Below are positions 24,405 through 35,273 of a stretch of 64,000 nucleotides of DNA, one piece after another (positions within the stretch are counted from its first letter, which is position 1; every line of letters starts with the position of its first letter). The position numbers and the translations under genes were made by a program. The notes below the pieces were generated by a model. The model made no database searches, was not told the DNA's origin, and worked only from the letters and a program-made list of their open reading frames with translations. Origin of the DNA: Anisus vortex (Eukaryota > Mollusca > Gastropoda > Planorbidae); assembly GCA_949126835.1 (NCBI GenBank), contig OX421507.1, positions 7,716,121 through 7,780,120 of the forward strand, in the 5' to 3' direction.

Positions 24405-24482
24405 TATCTTATACATTACAGTCGCTCCTTCTATAAAGAAGATTATTGCGTCCTACGCTCATCCGTGGTCCCAGTCTTGCCT
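24405..24482 (-). repeat. LINE-C 3' end, minus strand
   Basis: CTTATCTTATACATTACAGT then CGCTCCTTCTATAAAGAAGA and TTATTGCGTCCTACGCTCAT; almost the same text is at 56440-56500. Confidence 0.75.
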
Positions 24483-24647
24483 TTACACAAGGGCCGCCCT
24501 CAGTTTATCCCGTTGTACTTTATTTCAGTCGCCCCCGTTCCTTTCACCCCTCCACCCCTTATATGACAGTGCCCCCCTCTTCTCCTTCTTCCGGGGCAAC
24601 TTTGCTTCTATTTCTTGCCCAGATTATCCTGACCTACGGCCTCTTCT

Positions 24648-24670
24648 TGACGTCAGTGTTGCCTAGCAAC
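24648..24670. promoter_or_regulatory. CRE next to a palindromic RFX X-box
   Basis: TGACGTCA (24648-24655) is followed two bases later by GTTGCCTAGCAAC (24658-24670), a complete X-box palindrome. Read on the minus strand the order is X-box then CRE, the arrangement of composite RFX/CREB promoter modules. No gene start was identified nearby, so function is unproven. Confidence 0.35.
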
Positions 24671-24916
24671 CCATAAAAAACTGACACAGAGTTTTAAATC
24701 TCAAGTTTCTTTAATTAAACCATGCACATCCTCCAGCTCCGGGGGGCGGGGGGAGGGGGGCTTTTTCTTGACACAGTCCTTCATTTTCCGGCGGGACACG
24801 ACGGAAGAGTTCACGGGCGTAAAGTAATGAGCCACCCCCCTCATGATAAAAAACGGAATGGGGGTTCCCCTCGAATGAGAGAAGCTTTGAGAGTCTGCGG
24901 CCATTGTTCCTTAGAT

Positions 24917-25113
24917 CAGGGATGGGCAACCTAGGGCACGCGTTCCATACGTAGCACACAGTGCGATTTTAAATGGCACACACAAGACCTCCCGAAAGGC
25001 AATTCAAGTCTTTTCTACAACAAAAGAGCAGGATAACTTTTAGGCTGTTGTTACGCTGAGTGAGTTAAAAATCCTACTTCGGCACACTATCATCAAAAGG
25101 TTGCCGACCCCTG
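24917..25113. mobile_element. hAT MITE, 197 bp, with target duplication
   Basis: Ends CAGGGATGGGCAACCTAGGG and AAAAGGTTGCCGACCCCTG. Flanks CCTTAGAT (24909-24916) and CCTTAGTA (25114-25121) agree at the first six bases. Family GGCAC motifs inside. Confidence 0.88.
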
Positions 25114-26774
25114 CCTTAGTATCACGATTTTTCCAAAACTGTATCTTTCCTGAGCCGTTAATTTGCGCCCTAGTTTCGGACCGATACATCGTTCTGACAC
25201 GTTTCTGTAAACCCAGCGTACAAGTTCCCTAACATCACATTATATTGGCCCATTATTGGCCCATTATTGGCCCAATATCAGGCCAAGGTTTTTAAATATT
25301 GGGACCAATATAGTGTGTTCTTAGGGTTCTGCTTTTCGTCTGATTTTGATCCGAATCTTGAGTCAATTAAAGGGTAATCCTAACAGCTTCACATGTGTGC
25401 GTCCTGTAGAGAGCGATGTATGATTTACGTAAAGCGGAAAAACAAAATGCGTCTCGTAAAGCGTCATGTAAAGCGTCATATATGTTTGGTGTACAACGTC
25501 ATTAATAGATACGCTTAATGTAAAGCGTCACGTATGCGTCGTGTTAACGCTTTAATGCACGCAGTGGACTACAACTATATAACCAAGGGGCAAATCCAAG
25601 GGGGAGGGGTAGAAGGGGTTAAGCTAACTAGACATTTTGGCAAAACTTTTTTTTGCGGATTTGAAAAATATTATATAGGTTAAAAACGTTTTTTCTATTA
25701 TTAAATTCGCCAAAATGTTTGTCACCTGAAATCTCATCTCCCCCCCCCCCCCCCATCTAAAAAAACACATCCTGGCTTCGCCCTTGTATGTAACGCGCTG
25801 GTCATCCATGATTTCTACAACCTTATGCTATAGGGTCTAACCCCCCCCCCCCCCCCCCCCGTCCCGCAAAACGACCATGCCAACCTTTCGCGGAGGCAAA
25901 GTCTTATGTCTCATCAATTATTAAGGAGATTTGAGCCAACTGGTACCGTTCTAAATTTGGGACGGAGGTGTAGAGACAACTCCCCCCCTCTCATACAAAG
26001 ACCACATACAGACATACACACACACACACACAAAGACATAAATAAATATTGATGCGTTGTCTGTGCATAAATATCCATGTCGTTAATAAATTATGCTAAT
26101 TTCGCTAACAAAAAATGTCGACATGTAGTGGGAGGGTTTAGGGGGTTGGGCGAGAGGGGGGGGAAGGTGAAGAATGGGATGGGGAGAGAAAATGATGGCA
26201 GTGATGTTTCCATTTCCTGTTATCACCCACAGAGAGAGAGAGAGAGAGAGAGAGAAGACAGCAGAAGAACACAAAACACACTCAGATAAACACACGCACA
26301 TAGTATGAGGAGATTTATGCTACGCGATTCTTCCCAGATGAATTTAAAGTAACTTTCATGCAGCAACAAAATATTTCCACTTTTTCCTCTAGACTTCAGC
26401 TGTTTTAATTTTTGTTTCAAATAATTTTAATTTTGTTTTGGCGTATGCGTTGTTAACATCTAAAAATGTACTATCCAACAACCAACATCTAAATTTAGAT
26501 GCACTTTATCAACTTTTTTGTTTGTTTGTTTGCCGAACTTTTTGTTTTGCTTGATGCGCTACAATTAAATTTGTGACACAATTTTCTTTATCGCTTCTTG
26601 TGAACGAACAATTATTCTACCGGAAATGCTTTTCTGCTACGAACTTTGTATTATATATTAAACTGGCCAAAAAGACTAAGTATATTTACTAAGTAAGTAT
26701 TGCTTGATTTTATTAAATACTTTTATCTAAACTAATAGTTATTATTTCTTTATAAATTATTTTGTTAATGCAAT
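25114..26774. other. Unassigned region with C-runs and short repeats
   Basis: No gene supported. TATTGGCCCATTATTGGCCC at 25243 belongs to a short module shared with 1625-1670. Repeated GTAAAGCGTCA words at 25430-25540. C-runs at 25739-25754 and 25841-25860. A GA-run at 26231-26253. Confidence 0.5.
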
Positions 26775-26965
26775 CATTCTTTTCGAGTGAAAAGTGGGCA
26801 TGGAATGGGTTGCCTAACTTGTCAGGGAAAATAATAAAGTTATACATTTAAAAAAAAACTACACCTTAATCAAAAAATGCTAAAACAGACTTTTCCGATA
26901 AGCGTAGGGCGCAATGATCTTTTCTAATAGAAGGAGTTGCCTGTTATGAAACAAACTGCATGCTA
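26775..26965 (+). repeat. LINE-C 3' end
   Basis: CATGGAATGGGTTGCCTAAC, then AATGCTAAAACAGACTTTTC and AGCGTAGGGCGCAATGATCT, in LINE-C order. Confidence 0.65.
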
Positions 26966-27309
26966 CTATATCTAATATACAGCTTTTACAATTATTCTAA
27001 ATAAGATAAAATACAATAGGATTGGCATTAAGAGGTTAAATAATAAATTTGTATCATTAGCATGCACGCTAATGAGGGAAATGCTTGAAAAGAAATGCTA
27101 ATAGGCTGCAGATTTTAGCAATTTGAACATGAACTTTATTAATATACCCTTTGACTAGTGCCTCACATACCAATGCAACTGTCAGTGCAATTTATTGTAA
27201 AGAACGCACCGAGCATGCTCAATTTAATGATGAGGGATAGTGGCGCTATGTAAATTACCATTATTATTATTATTATTATTATTACTGGCTAGCCTTCCTT
27301 ATAACTTTT

Positions 27310-27435
27310 TGTAATTAAGATTTTTTTTAAGGGAGTACTGAATAAAAATGCAAGACTATATTCAGACCACGGATGAGCGCAGGACGCAATAATATACTTT
27401 TTAAAAAGGAACGTCTGCAATATGTAAGATAACCT
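27310..27435 (+). repeat. LINE-C 3' end, short
   Basis: AATGCAAGACTATATTCAGA then CGGATGAGCGCAGGACGCAA, AGGAACGTCTGCAATATGTA and AGATAAC. Followed by a 20-C run. Confidence 0.65.
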
Positions 27436-27761
27436 GACACTGCCCGCCCCCCCCCCCCCCCCCCCCTATCCCCGATAGGAGGTTTAGGCATAGGCCGTAA
27501 TAAACTTCTTGTCTTGAAAGTTTGTCTGTAAAATTACAAAACTTAAGATTGAATCGAGTTGTATAATGATTGATCGAATAGCGAACATCCATGTATTATG
27601 TCTGTGTCTGTGTGTATAACGGTGAGTCGGCCGCCAACTGCATACGCCTAAGCCTAATAGTAGCCTATGTACATGTTATTTTACAAATGCTATTATTTGT
27701 TTCCTCTATAACAAAGTTTCGCGAATGCAGATTGTAAATTATATACATACATGTAACATAC

Positions 27762-27929
27762 CAGGGCCCTCACAAGCCTATGTAGCGCCACAGGGCAAAA
27801 GTTTCAGCGACGCCCCCTTGCGTACTGTTACTGCTTTGTTTAGTGCCTGCGCCTTAGTTAATTAGAAGTGTCGCCCCCCCCCCGCCCGGGCATATGCTCC
27901 CCTCAGCCCTCCACTTTGTGAGGCCACTG
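27762..27929. mobile_element. Short inverted-repeat element, hAT-like
   Basis: Ends CAGGGCCCTCACAAGCCTA and CTTTGTGAGGCCACTG pair over about 14 bases with mismatches. GC-rich inside with GCGCCACAGGGC and CCCCGCCCGGGC. No clear duplication in the flanks. Confidence 0.5.
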
Positions 27930-28019
27930 TCTGTGACGCACTCGTTATACAGCGGTTTTGTAATTACTGCAGATTTCAAATACTCCCCTTTTTTTGTTTA
28001 GTTGAATAACGTTAGGTTT

Positions 28020-28021
28020 TA

Positions 28022-28053
<32 letters not shown>
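28020..28053. repeat. (GT)n microsatellite
   Basis: About 16 GT units. Confidence 0.95.
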
Positions 28054-28060
<7 letters not shown>

Positions 28061-28129
28061 AGAGGTTGGAGTTTAGAAAATGCTCTATCCTATTGGCCAG
28101 GCCCTTATTAAAAAAAAATTGCCTGTCTG

Positions 28130-29428
28130 CAAAGCAGTCTGTCTATCGATTCACACTCAGCGCCAGGATCACATATGTATCACCCTTTAAATAGTCTGTC
28201 TATCGATTCACACTCAGCGCCAGGATCACATATGTATCATCCGTTAAATAGTCTGTCTATCGATTCACACTCAGCGCCAGGATCACATATGTATCATCCT
28301 TTAAAAAGTCTGTCTATCGATTCACACTCAGCGCCAGGATCACATATGTATCACCCTTTAAATAGTCTGTCTATCGATTCACACTCAGCGCCAGGATCAC
28401 ATATGTATCATCTTTTAAATAGTCTGTCTATCGATTCACACTCAGCGCCAGGATCACATATGTATCATCCTTTAAATAGTCTGTCTATCGATTCACACTC
28501 AGCGCCAGGATCACATATGTATCATCTTTTAAATAGTCTGTCTATCGATTCACACTCAGCGCCAGGATCACATATGTATCATCCTTTAAATAGTCTGTCT
28601 ATCGATTCAAACTCAGCGCCAGGATCACATATGTATCATCCTTTAAATAGTCTGTCTATCGATTCACACTCAGCGCCAGGATCACATATGTATCATCCTT
28701 TAAACAGTCTGTCTATCGATTCACACTCAGCGCCAGGATCACATACGTATCATCCTTTAAATAGTCTGTCTATCGATTCACACTCAGCGCCAGGATCACA
28801 TATGTATCATCCTTTAAATAGTCTGTCTATCGATTCACACTCAGCGCCAGGATCACATATGTATCATCCTTTAAATAGTCTGTCTATCTATTCACACTCA
28901 GCGCCAGGATCACATATGTATCATCCTTTAAATAGTCTGTCTATCGATTCACACTCAGCGCCGGGATCACATATTATGTAACATCCTTTAAATAGTCTGT
29001 CTATCGATTCACACTCAGCGCCAGGATCACATATGTATCACCCTTTAAATAGTCTGTCTATCGATTCACACTCAGCGCCAGGATCACATATGTATCATCC
29101 TTTAAATAGTCTGTCTATCGATTCACACTCAGCGCCAGGATCACATACGTATCATCCTTTAAATAGTCTGTCTATCGATTCACACTCAGCGCCAGGATCA
29201 CATATGTATCATCCTTTAAATAGTCTGTCTATCGATTCACACTCAGCGCCAGGATCACATATGTATCATCCTTTAAATAGTCTGTCTATCGATTCACACT
29301 CAGCGCCAGGATCACATATGTATCATCCTTTAAATAGTCTGTCTATCGATTCACACTCAGCGCCAGGATCACATATGTATCATCCTTTAAATAGTCTGTC
29401 TATCGATTCACACTCAGCGCCAGGATAA
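28130..29428. repeat. 57-bp minisatellite, about 22.8 copies
   Basis: Unit of 57 bp containing TCTGTCTATCGATTCACACT, CAGCGCCAGGATCACATATG and TATCATCCTTTAAATAG. Copies are 95-100% identical; variants include T/C changes at a few sites and one 3-bp insertion near 28973 that makes a stop. Because 57 is a multiple of three, the + strand stays open for 268 and 131 codons with a 19-residue repeat. No start context, splice signals or flanking coding sequence are seen, so it is treated as non-coding satellite. Confidence 0.95.
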
Positions 29429-29436
29429 CATATGTG

Positions 29437-30045
29437 GACACGGTGGCCGAGACAGCAGCGCGGTCCGCTGGCGTGTCGGTACAGCTAGGTTCGAATCCCG
29501 GTTTGTTACCAGGGATATGAGGGTGTCCCTAAGCCTACCCAGCTCTGACGGGAAACAGACTTGAACTCTTCGCAAAGACAACGGGCCGAGATTACTCTCT
29601 TAGGGCCCGGAGAACGAAACTTGCAGTATCACGCAGCTGTGACACATCCTATAAAGGGTCGGCACAAACGGTTGGCCTTCCCCGTCCACTCTGAGCCCCT
29701 GCAGGGCGGGACACTCGACAAGCACATGTTCGACCGTTTCTAGCGCCTCCATGCAGTTTCTACACCGCGAATCCTCATTGGGCCTAAATCTACTGAAATA
29801 AGCACCAATTCCACAGTGTCCAGTTCGAAACTGGGCGATTGTAGATGAGTTTTTCCTTCGGAGTTTCCACCACCCGTCAGCACGATCCGGTCTCTTCAGA
29901 TGCTGCCAAACACACATGCCCTTGATGAGCTGCGGAAAAGAAAAAATTGGTTTGTCATTGTTCTTGCCACACAATCTCTTAGTGGCCACAGAATCTTGTG
30001 AACGCTGTTTCACTGACCCTTATAGATCAAATGGTCTGACGGGAA
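29437..30045 (+). repeat. SINE family A split by a LINE fragment
   Basis: The left half (29437-29551) has the head GGTGGCCGAGACAGCAGCGC, B-box GGTTCGAATCC and CCCAGCTCTGACGGG. The right half (about 29950-30045) has TTGCCACACAATCTCTTAGT, GGCCACAGAATCTTGTGAAC and AATGGTCTGACGGG. Between them lies foreign LINE sequence. Confidence 0.8.
29552..29949 (-). pseudogene. LINE ORF2 C-terminal fragment nested in a SINE
   Basis: Minus-strand frame gives FRTGHCGIGAYFSRF, then CRNCMEALETVEHVLVECPA: the post-RNase H region with a C..C ... H....C zinc-knuckle pattern found in I, Jockey and R1-type non-LTR elements. The N-terminal RT and endonuclease parts are missing (5' truncation). It sits between the two halves of one SINE-A copy. 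Confidence 0.75.
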
Positions 30046-30789
30046 AACTTTTTTAATACAAAATTTCCCACCTGTCAAGTCAGTCTAAAAAATAAAACAA
30101 CTTAGAAAGCTAGGTATAAAAAAAACCACCCACGCTTAAAACACATGCTTTAATTAATTAATTATCATCCGACTTACTACAAGGATTACCTATATATTAT
30201 TTACGCTATTATTGTATACTAGTGGGGGAACATATACAACTATATATCCGGTTTAATCTCGTTCCGTTGCACAAAACGTCGTACTCGCCACCCCACCCAT
30301 CCCTTTAATTTTACACCCATTCATAATTTTCGTTTTTCTTTTTCCCACACTTCCTGCAAACATGTTTTTGTTTATGTGAATTCGATTGGCTGTTCAGAGA
30401 GTATACACTCTGTACATAAGTGAAATGCTAACGCATTTTGAATTTCATTGGTTTTTAAAGTTTTTAGTGGCGGGAAAGTCATTTCGTATTAAGTAAGCTA
30501 TTTTCATTGGCTTGGAGGCAACATAATCTAATCTAAACCAATCCTAAGCGGAATGAGTTAATTTCAAACTCGGGTGAAAAAGACTTTTATTTTGTTGGAT
30601 GTATCAAAACGTTTCTTAAAAGTAAGTTTAATTTAGAATTGCATAGAAAAAGAAAATGAATATTATTGAATTTATTGCAATGAAAATAACGTTCGTTTTA
30701 TTTATGTTATGATCGTATAAATGATTACATGAAAAATGTATGGCTTGTTTATGCCGATTCAACTGTTTTATAGACTTAGTTTTTATTGT
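30046..30789. other. Unassigned AT-rich sequence
   Basis: No gene or repeat recognised. Confidence 0.45.
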
Positions 30790-30995
30790 TAAATAGGCTA
30801 TTTCTTTCCGAGAGGCATCCAGACATGGAATGGGTTGCCTGAACAAACAAAAAATTAACATAATTTAAAACAGTAGGCCTAATCAAAATGCAAGACTAGT
30901 CTCAAACCAATTAGCGTAGGACGCAACCATCTTCTTTATTTTTTTTTTGTATAGAAGGAGCGTGTGTAATATACACGATATAAGATAAGAAGACT
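30790..30995 (+). repeat. LINE-C 3' end
   Basis: ACATGGAATGGGTTGCCTGA, AAAATGCAAGACTAGTCTCA, AGCGTAGGACGCAACCATCT and TAGAAGGAGCGTGTGTAATA, in LINE-C order. Confidence 0.75.
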
Positions 30996-31278
30996 TTGGA
31001 ATGTAGTTTCACCCATTTTTTTTTTTAAATTGAGATTTTCCAATTTCGCATAGATGTCACATTTTTTCAACTGTAAATCAAAATTGAAAAAAAAATGTTA
31101 ACCCTTGAGCAGCACTCCACACGTGGCCGCGTTGGACACACTCTGAGAACCACTTTTCTTGGAACAAGCTTGTATAATGACACATACTCAAGAGTAAAAA
31201 TGTGATCAACATACTGGAATTATAATTTTTTTTACTTCAATAGTGTATGTATAAGCTGTGGGTTAGTTGCTGTGTCGT

Positions 31279-31359
31279 TGATCCCTTCCCGTACCGACCT
31301 ACTTTTATCTATGCTGTCTTCTGTTCCGCTATATACGCGCCCGGGACTGTAAGGGTTAA
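31279..31359. mobile_element. piggyBac-type mini-MITE, copy 2
   Basis: CCCTTCCCGTACCGACCTAC ... CCCGGGACTGTAAGGG, element 31283-31355. The right TTAA is intact; the left is TGAT, so mutated. Confidence 0.7.
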
Positions 31360-31539
31360 AACCGTCAAAGCTGCATCATGTTTCGCAAAGCCATTTTTTG
31401 GGAGGAGGGGGGGGGGCTTGTAAGTGCATTTTCTATAACTAGCAGAATTTTGGCTACGTATTTGATTTAACAGTACTAACTGGAAAGCTGTAGGGAAAGA
31501 GATGCAGTGCAAAACAGTGAAGGAAGATATTAGATGATA

Positions 31540-31668
31540 TAATGGAATGTCATGACAAAAGCAACAGAAGTGCTAGAGTTTGCCAGAAGAAAAGATACGT
31601 GGAATGACATCATCGCCAACGCCAACCGGAATGGCTCCTTATGATGATGATGTTTTTTTTTCTAAAGC
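31540..31668 (+). pseudogene. LINE ORF2 extreme C-terminus
   Basis: A short frame reads ARRKDTWNDIIANANRNGSL and stops, followed by TGATGATGATG. The pattern (R..W..II.NA...G, then a TGA-rich microsatellite tail) is the standard end of many non-LTR elements. Only about 100 bp remain. Confidence 0.65.
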
Positions 31669-31807
31669 GTCTCAGTTTGGCTTGCAATTTCTGGATTAAA
31701 GACACTTAATTCACAGGGCTGGAAAAAGACTTCAGGAAATATCCATAGTCAACTATAGGCTTACATTTTGTGATAAGCGCCGCATACAGCTTTGTATGTT
31801 TTTGTTT

Positions 31808-31888
31808 TTAACCCTTCCAGTACCGACCTACTTCTATCTATGTTGCCTTCAGTTCCGCTATATACGCGCCCGGGACTGTAAGGGTTAA
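31808..31888. mobile_element. piggyBac-type mini-MITE, copy 3
   Basis: Perfect TTAA at 31808-31811 and 31885-31888; 73-bp element with CCCTTCCAGTACCGACCTAC and CGCCCGGGACTGTAAGGG. Lies about 530 bp from copy 2 in the same orientation. Confidence 0.8.
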
Positions 31889-32224
31889 ATTGCATTGCTT
31901 TGTTTTCAAACCAGAGAAAGAAACATAATAAGAAAGTAAAAAAAACATGGAGGAAGTGTAAACAAATGCCCTTGTCACTCGTGCACTTCCTGGATTACAG
32001 CCCTTGCTTTTTTTTTGTGTGTAAACGAACTTGTTTCTTAAACATGTAATTAGGTCGCATCCCGGAGGTCGTATAACAATGTTTATGTTGTGGTTTTGTA
32101 TTATAGTCTGTTGTTTGTTTGTATTTCTTTCTGAAGGCCAATGCCAAGAGGGTTCTAGGAAAGCCCTCTGCGTGCGTGTGTGCGTGTGTGTTTGTTTGTT
32201 TCTATTATGTACAATCACAGAAGC

Positions 32225-32595
32225 GTAAAAAGGGGGTGGGGTCTTCTAAGTCAACGGACGGGAGTAAAGTAGTAATAATACATAAGGCATTAAACTTTCA
32301 TTTAGAAATACAACACAGTAACGACCTGTTTCAATGCTCAAATAAACATAATGACAGAAACACTTTCTTTATCCCTTATAAGAAAACAAATGCATATAAG
32401 TACTCTTTTTTCTCGAGTGGCATCCGGGTGAGGAAGGGGTTGCCTGAACAAACCAGGAAAATCAGTAACTTAACATCATTTAAAGACTATTAGAAATGCA
32501 GGACTAGACTCAATCCACGGATGAGCGTAGGACGCAATAATCTTCTTTATAAAATGAGCGTCTGTAGATTACTGTAATATATAAAATAACATAAG
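32225..32595 (+). pseudogene. LINE-C: ORF2 end plus 3' tail
   Basis: The longest LINE-C copy. Its frame ends YSFFSSGIRVRKGLPEQTRK followed by ISNLTSFKDY and a stop; F.....R....LP.......L..FK is the normal C-terminus of Jockey/CR1-like ORF2. Then GCAGGACTAGACTCAATCCA, CGGATGAGCGTAGGACGCAA and TAATCTTCTTTATAAAATGA/GCGTCTGTAG. Only the last part of RT remains; the frame upstream of about 32260 is unrelated. Confidence 0.75.
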
Positions 32596-33261
32596 AACGT
32601 GTCCTTCTAGATAGAAGATTATTGCCTTCTGGTCCCAAACCTACTGCAGATCGGTCGGATTCGGACGACGGTAGATTGATAACCTTGTCGGTCAGGTCTG
32701 CTTATCACAGAACCAGCCATCCGGATGGTTGTTGGAGGTTGGTGTTTTTCCCGTCGATGCGACGTGGTGTGCCCGCTGGGTAGATCTTAAGCTCATCTGA
32801 TCAGAACAATCAATATGCATAATAAAAGCTGTATTAAGGGCACTCATTTACATTCCACGACAACCAGTACAAAGTTTAAATTTTCAGGTATAAATTTGGA
32901 AAATACTTCTTGGAACTTGTTCATATTTGAATTTCTAAAAAAAAAGTTAATGCTTAGTTCTAAGAAATGAAAATAAATAAATAGGGAAAACCCGAAATTT
33001 TCATTTTATCCTATTTGTTAACTGTAAGTCGGTTCATTGACAAGATTGTGTGTATTGGTAAACATGTCTCAGAGTAGTTCGCAAAAGGCGAGGGAGGGGG
33101 GGGGCAAGCGCAAGGGCATTGTTGTTATATAGTCTCTATATATATTTGTACAATAACTTATAGAAATAGTATGCTATAAAAAGTGTTTCTTTTAAAGTAG
33201 TAAACACTCTTCAGATAAGGAAAAACCCTTACAGCGGTTTTCTTCAACCGACATTTTATAC
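32596..33261. other. Repeat scraps and unassigned sequence
   Basis: CTTCTAGATAGAAGATTATT at 32603 is a short SINE-B/LINE-C tail scrap. GTCGATGCGACGTGGTGTGC at 32754 is half of the foldback element at 33262. No gene. Confidence 0.5.
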
Positions 33262-33395
33262 TTAGTTGATCAGACGCCCCTGCGGGCACACCACGTCGTA
33301 TCGACGGGGAAAAAATACGTCGATGTGACTTGGTTTCCACTTTTTCCCCCCGTCGGTATGACGAGGTGCTTGCCCGCTGGTAGGACATCCAATTC
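33262..33395. mobile_element. Foldback (hairpin) element
   Basis: Left arm GCGGGCACACCACGTCGTAT/CGACGGGGAAAAA pairs with right arm TTTTTCCCCCCGTCGGTATG/ACGAGGTGCTTGCCCGC, around a short centre containing ATACGTCGATGTGACTTGG. Related copies: 45555-45632 (intron 2) and half at 32735-32795. Confidence 0.65.
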
Positions 33396-33471
33396 ACTGC
33401 CTTTTGACTACTATGCCCCTTGCCTACAAACTTTATCTATAATTTGTTCTGTATTGCACCTCCTCCCCACC

Positions 33472-34292
33472 CACCTTTCACTCTTGTTTGCACTATTTGC
33501 CCCCCCCCCCTTTCACTCTTGTTTGCACTATTTGCCCCTCCCCCCTTTCACTCTTGTTTGTTCTATTTGCCCCCTCCCCCCTTTCACTCTTGTTTGTTCT
33601 ATTTGCCCCCCCCTTTCACTCTTGTTTGTACTATTTGCCCCCTCCCCCCTTTCACTCTTGTTTGTACTATTTGCCCCCTCCCCCCTTTCACTCTTGTTTG
33701 TTCTATTTGCCCCCTCCCCCCTTTCACTCTTGTTTGTTCTAATTGCCCCCTCCCCCCTTTCACTCTTGTTTGTTCTATTTGCCCCCCCCCCTTTCACTCT
33801 TGTTTGTTCTATTTGCCCCCCCCCCCTTTCACTCTTGTTTGTTCTATTTGCCCCCTCCCCCCTTTCACTCTTGTTTGTTCTATTTGCCCCCCCCCTTTCA
33901 CTCTTGTTTGTTCTATTTGCCCCCTCCCCCCTTTCACTCTTGTTTGTTCTATTTGCCCCCCCCCCCCTTTCACTCTTGTTTGTTCTATTTGCCCCCTCTC
34001 CCCTTTCACTCTCGTTTGTTCTATTTGCCCCCTCCCCCTTTCACTCTTGTTTGTTCTATTTGCCCCCTCCCCCTTTCACTCTTGTTTGTTCTATTTGCCC
34101 CCTCCCCCCTTTCACTCTTGTTTGTTCTATTTGCCCCCTCCCCCCTTTCACTCTTGTTTGTTCTATTTGCCCCCTCCCCCCTTTCACTCTTGTTTGTTCT
34201 ATTTGCCCCCTCCCCCCTTTCACTCTTGTTTGTTCTATTTGCCCCCTCCCCCCTTTCACTCTTGTTTGTTCTATTTGCCCCCCCCCCTTTTC
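33472..34292. repeat. 36-bp pyrimidine-rich minisatellite, about 23 copies
   Basis: Unit TTTGCCCCCTCCCCCCTTTC/ACTCTTGTTTGTTCTA, about 34-37 bp because the C-runs vary. The + strand is nearly all C and T in each unit; the minus strand carries two G-runs per unit. Long frames on both strands (for example 33325-34338) arise because 36 is a multiple of three. Confidence 0.95.
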
Positions 34293-34479
34293 CAATTCTG
34301 ACTGTATATCCCTGTGTTATAAAGCATGCTCTATTTAAAATATGAAATTGCTAATCGCTCCAACGAGCACTATGCCTACAACTGATTCGAATTTATTTTT
34401 TACAGTTACTAACAAATTCAATGTTAGAATTAACGCCCTTTTTTGGTATCGGTTTAATATGTTTGCGGTGTTTGCGGGC

Positions 34480-35240
34480 AATTACTTTTTAGAGCGGGTT
34501 TTAAGGTAGATATAAAAAAAATAATAAAAAATTGGGAAGGTAAAAACAGTAAGACGTTGGGATGTTCGTGGTCAGTGACTTTGGTGATTCCAGCGTAGGG
34601 TTGTCATCCGTCCCGATATATCGGGACTGTCACCGTTATGGACCTTCTTGTCCCGACAAGATCCAATTTTGTCCCTATTTTGCAAAATACTGTTACTAGC
34701 TTGTCTAAAATACTGAAGTAACGTCATCTGTTAGCGCCACATGCAAATGCAGCCTCCGTTCGTTTTATTTATGTCAAAAAGTTTATGTTGACTAAGGTTG
34801 TCTTACAGTTGGCGTTGCATGTTGCGTATCCTGTATCGACGATGCAAGGAACTTCTACATGCAAGCGCCATCATTCGAGAAAATAACAGACCTCTCTAGT
34901 AGTCCTGGGCTGGAACTATTTAAGTAGCGCTACGAAAAATATTGTGTACCAACTACTTCTGCCGCAACAAGTTCCATATTTAAATTGTGTTCTAAATAAA
35001 ATGCAATTATATCAAATACATTTTATACTACATTTCTTCACCCCCTCCCCCATCTCAAAGTGTCCCGACGAGGTCCCAGCTAGAAACCACATGTCTGCGG
35101 GTAATAACTTTTTAGAACGCGTTTCAAGGTTTAACCCATATCTTGTCAATCTGGTAGACATAAAAATTAAAAAAAATTGGAAAGGTAAAGGCAGTAAGAC
35201 GTTGGGATGTTCGTGGTCAGTGACTTTGGTGACCCCAACC
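34480..35240. repeat. Pair of ~110-bp direct repeats around a hAT-like fragment
   Basis: The blocks near 34525-34590 and 35165-35235 share AGTAAGACGTTGGGATGTTC and GTGGTCAGTGACTTTGGTGA, and the preceding text (TGCGGG.AAT.ACTTTTTAGA) also matches. Between them lies GGGTTGTCATCCGTCCCGAT with ATATCGGGAC, resembling a DNA-transposon end. No LTR features (TG..CA ends, primer site) are evident. Confidence 0.55.
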
Positions 35241-35273
35241 TCACAATCACTTACAGGTCGACATACAACAAAC

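Noticed and set aside
28175..29428. Minisatellite considered as a CRISPR array or repeat-protein gene
   Set aside because: Units are tandem with no unique spacers, the genome is eukaryotic, and nothing supports expression. Kept as a satellite.
33325..34338. Open frames of 337, 293 and 200 codons, and three on the opposite strand
   Set aside because: All lie in the 36-bp minisatellite; a unit divisible by three keeps several frames open at once. No start context or splice sites.
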